A DNA stretch of 64,000 nucleotides from assembly GCA_020636495.1 (NCBI GenBank), contig JACJXQ010000008.1, positions 1,240,001 to 1,304,000 on the forward strand. Reading direction: 5' to 3'. Positions 61,583-64,000 of the stretch are shown in pieces. A program made the position numbers and the translations under genes. Numbering within the stretch: position 1 is the first letter of the stretch; each line of letters begins with the position of its first letter. Below the pieces are notes generated by a model. It was not told the DNA's origin. It searched no databases and saw only the letters and a list, made by a program, of their open reading frames with translations. The stretch is from Chitinophagales bacterium (GTDB lineage: Bacteria; Bacteroidota; Bacteroidia; Chitinophagales; Chitinophagaceae).

Positions 61583-62791
61583 TTAGTGTTCAATGATATC
61601 CTGCCATTTCGCCAACAGGGTTTCCAAAGCAAACCTGTCTGATAATTTATTGAATTCTTCGGTCGAAGGTACGGGATTATCTAACCTGTAATTTATCTCG
61701 TCTGTCCAGGTATCAATTATTTCGTCTGTTATGTCGTGTAACATGGGTAAGAGCGAGCCTACAGGTGTCCTGACCAGTTGTTCTGTAGGTTTAGGGCCTA
61801 AGCCGGCCACATTTAATATCTCCCTGGGCCCGGTAGGACAATCTGTGCTCACTACAGGTTTTTCGCAAATGATAGCTTCTGCCAGCACATTCGGGAACCC
61901 CTCCCATGAAGAGGTAAGGGCGAAAAGGTTACTATGTTGATAGAATTTAAATGCATTCTTCTGAAATCCCATAAAGTATATATCTGCATCCTGGTATGTG
62001 CCATCCCAATCGTATGGCTTCAGGTTAAGTGATCTTGCCAATTCAGTCAGTTCGCCATGCAATTCGCCATCTCCAAGTATTACTAGCCGTGCATCAACAT
62101 GGTCTTTTACTTTTTTAAGTATTCTTACCAGTTTATCATGCTCTTTAGCCACATGCAACCTGCCTGATGTGATGATGACTTTCTTTGAGAATATTTTTCC
62201 TTCATCTTCAGTCAGTGGCACACTCGCATTTGCGAATATTTCTTCTTTTTCATAGAAGTTGAATATTACTCTTAGCTTATCGTAGTTTATACCAAAATAT
62301 GTATTTAACTCATCAGCCAATGCCTGGGTAACGCATACTATGTTGTCTGCCCGTTTATACAGGAAAGGTATCAATACTTTTTTGCGCACTTGCCCCATGA
62401 ATCCGCTGATGACTTTGTCGAACATTTTAGAGCCACGGATACTCAGTACTACTTTCTCCCTGCCTTTGGTCAATACGTTTACATAGTCAGGCCCTTCGAG
62501 AAAACTGATCGAGACATCGATATTGTTCTGTTGTTTGATCTCTTTTATTTTCCTGATACGGAAACGCCATGCTTTTATCTTATTATAAATTGAGGTGCCT
62601 CCGGGTGGGTCAACGAATATTATTTCATTGCAGGTTTTGTAATAACGTGTCCGGTCTTTACCTGATAAAATACACAATGTCACGTTATAGCCTAACCGCT
62701 CAAGATGATAACTCAATAACGATATAGAACGTTCTGCGCCACCCTTGCCAAGTTCCGACCCGATAAGTAATATGTTTTTCTGCTTAGTCAT
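61583..62791 (-). CDS. Glycosyltransferase family 4 (GT-B fold)
   Basis: 402 residues from the ATG at 62791. A GTG at 62815 would add eight residues but lies further inside the upstream gene. It starts KNILLIGSELGKGGAERSIS, the classic glycine-rich GT4 loop. Other segments are VVLSIRGSKMFD, ADNIVCVTQAL, IITSGRLHVAKEHDKLVRIL and SSWEGFPNVLAEAIICEKPV with the E-x7-E motif. It resembles GalNAc- or glucuronate-adding enzymes of capsule clusters, but that is only family-level. Its start overlaps the preceding gene by 8 bp. Confidence 0.9.
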   Translation of the reverse strand: MTKQKNILLIGSELGKGGAERSISLLSYHLERLGYNVTLCILSGKDRTRYYKTCNEIIFVDPPGGTSIYNKIKAWRFRIRKIKEIKQQNNIDVSISFLEGPDYVNVLTKGREKVVLSIRGSKMFDKVISGFMGQVRKKVLIPFLYKRADNIVCVTQALADELNTYFGINYDKLRVIFNFYEKEEIFANASVPLTEDEGKIFSKKVIITSGRLHVAKEHDKLVRILKKVKDHVDARLVILGDGELHGELTELARSLNLKPYDWDGTYQDADIYFMGFQKNAFKFYQHSNLFALTSSWEGFPNVLAEAIICEKPVVSTDCPTGPREILNVAGLGPKPTEQLVRTPVGSLLPMLHDITDEIIDTWTDEINYRLDNPVPSTEEFNKLSDRFALETLLAKWQDIIEH

Positions 62792-63998
62792 TGAGCATCT
62801 TTTCCAGGTAATCACTTAAGTGGACAATGTATTCGTCGAAGTTATAGTCTGTCAGGTTTTGTTTCGCGTTAAGGCCTTTTTGTGCGTTTTCTTCCCTATG
62901 GTGATACGCCCATAAAATACTTTCTTTTATAGCTTTAGCATCCCTTATAGGTACTATATAGCCGCCACCATCACCTCGGCTTATTAACTCGCTCGATCCC
63001 GCATTGTCAGTAATTAATACAGGTACCGCGTAATGTGCAGCTTCAAGTGCGGCCATAGGCCCGCCGTCTACCAGGCTTGGAACGACAAAGAGGTCGAGTT
63101 CTTGCATAAAAGCAGCTATATTATGAACATGGCCTGCAAACCTCACCTGTTTTACGTTGTCATAATGTTCTTCTATATAATCATGCATTACAGGATTGAG
63201 TGGCCCGCCTACAACCAGTTCTATATCAGGCAGGTTATGTTCAGTTATTATTTCCTCCCAGGCTTCCAGCAGGTATTGTAGACCTTTTAAGACTACTACG
63301 TACGACATGAATCCTACAACAAATTTTCCTCCTGTTTTTTTCTTGTTCTTAACATCATAAAAAGGGAAATCGGGTGTCATATGACCGGTCATATTTACTG
63401 CTTCTCCTTTAAAAGCAGTCGACTCTTTGTAGGTTTTATAGACAGTTGGGAAGAAACCAATGGCTATGTCCAGGTTTTTCATAGATTCTTTGAAGTACCT
63501 GTTACGCCTGTCATACGTATAGGCATCTATTTCTTTCGATCCAAGTTTCCTGTTCTCCTCACTTACGATATCGTATATATAATCATCCTCGGGTGTTCCT
63601 GATAACAGTATCGTGGTTATACCAAGGCTTTTGGCTTTTTTGAAAGTGCGTTTCAGGTAGGGTTGCGTTACAAATAATATTGAGATGGACTTATTCAGCT
63701 TCATAGCGCAGAAAAAGTCGAATAATAATTCCTGTATGAACCTGAAGCCGTGGGTCTGAAAGTTGTAAAAACTATTGATCTTATTCAGGATGAAGAGATA
63801 ATACCTCGAAAAGAAAGAAACAGGTTCGCTAGGGAAGGGTGTGTCAAACTTTCCTTTAGAATTAACGACAAATGACTTTAATAAACCGCGTTTATGCAGT
63901 TCTTTAGACAATGCGTGCCCCAGCCTGGCCATACCTTGTCCACTTGTCGCTGTGAGCGATTGAAAAGATACAACCAATATTTTTCCTCCTTTATTCAT
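62784..63998 (-). CDS. Glycosyltransferase family 4 (GT-B fold)
   Basis: 404 residues, complete, with the ATG at 63996-63998, two bases from the window edge. It begins GKILVVSFQSLTATSGQGMA. The middle has SISILFVTQPYLKRTFKKAK and LLSGTPEDDYIYDI. The donor domain has FVVGFMSYVVVLKGLQYLLE and SLVDGGPMAALEAAHYAVPV with an alternative E-x7 region, then RGDGGGYIVPIRD. It overlaps the next gene by 8 bp and is the first visible gene of the minus-strand operon. The real first gene may lie beyond the right edge. Confidence 0.88.
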   Translation of the reverse strand: MNKGGKILVVSFQSLTATSGQGMARLGHALSKELHKRGLLKSFVVNSKGKFDTPFPSEPVSFFSRYYLFILNKINSFYNFQTHGFRFIQELLFDFFCAMKLNKSISILFVTQPYLKRTFKKAKSLGITTILLSGTPEDDYIYDIVSEENRKLGSKEIDAYTYDRRNRYFKESMKNLDIAIGFFPTVYKTYKESTAFKGEAVNMTGHMTPDFPFYDVKNKKKTGGKFVVGFMSYVVVLKGLQYLLEAWEEIITEHNLPDIELVVGGPLNPVMHDYIEEHYDNVKQVRFAGHVHNIAAFMQELDLFVVPSLVDGGPMAALEAAHYAVPVLITDNAGSSELISRGDGGGYIVPIRDAKAIKESILWAYHHREENAQKGLNAKQNLTDYNFDEYIVHLSDYLEKMLND

Positions 63999-64000
63999 AA

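Overview
The window reads as a chromosomal segment of a Bacteroidota bacterium, most likely from the Chitinophagales. The evidence is: many secreted proteins ending in type IX secretion (T9SS) sorting domains (type A and type B), SprB-like repeats, a ribosomal protein THX gene, a DUF5686 outer-membrane protein, and promoters of the Bacteroidota form (a -7 element TAnnTTTG, with a clear TTTG-N19-TATATTTG upstream of the HU gene). No rRNA, CRISPR array, insertion sequence or prophage was seen.

Region 1 (1-16.7 kb) is mixed housekeeping: an N-acetylglucosamine-kinase-like ATPase, a C-terminal processing protease, a small nuclease-fold protein, AMP nucleosidase, a double-ABC ATPase, an Nramp-type metal transporter fused to a universal stress domain, a BlaI/M56 (BlaR1-like) pair, trpS, a deoxynucleoside kinase, a DUF5686 protein and an arylsulfotransferase-like lipoprotein. 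Two AT-rich orphan genes (5619-6134 and 10045-10338) interrupt it. The second lies between trpS and what looks like a relic of the trpS start. Region 2 (16.7-32 kb) holds a serine hydrolase, tRNA-Gln, the PBP2-RodA elongation pair, an MBL-fold hydrolase, an ECF sigma / putative anti-sigma / Spy-like operon, fmt, aroQ, a MarR regulator with xerD, a lipoprotein, a 925-residue T9SS type B protein and a Tat-exported class V aminotransferase-like enzyme.

Region 3 (32.2-45.7 kb) is the most distinctive. Five tandem genes encode secreted T9SS proteins with the same C-terminal stalk (three Ig-like modules plus a sorting domain) but at least three kinds of N-terminal head. Each gene has its own terminator. 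The intergenic regions before the fourth and fifth genes are homologous to each other. A sixth gene encodes an unrelated 1023-residue SprB-repeat protein. This looks like a surface-protein family expanding by tandem duplication and head exchange.

Region 4 (45.7-53.6 kb) returns to housekeeping: pyruvate kinase, atpG, another T9SS protein, an ABC permease, rsgA, a DUF4286 protein, HU and THX. Region 5 (53.7-64 kb) is the start of a surface-polysaccharide cluster: a WbpP-type UDP-GlcNAc 4-epimerase, four GT-B glycosyltransferases plus a further one at 59.4 kb that may be divergent GT-B, an asparagine synthase and a polytopic membrane protein. It probably continues past the right edge.

Regulation that can be read directly includes a 24-bp MntR/DtxR-like palindrome over the likely mntH promoter (implying a later start codon), three operator-like repeats at exact 20-bp spacing before the BlaI gene, a 33-bp-spaced direct repeat before the Tat enzyme, and promoters lying only 7 nt from the start codons of the MBL-fold gene and fmt, suggesting leaderless mRNAs.
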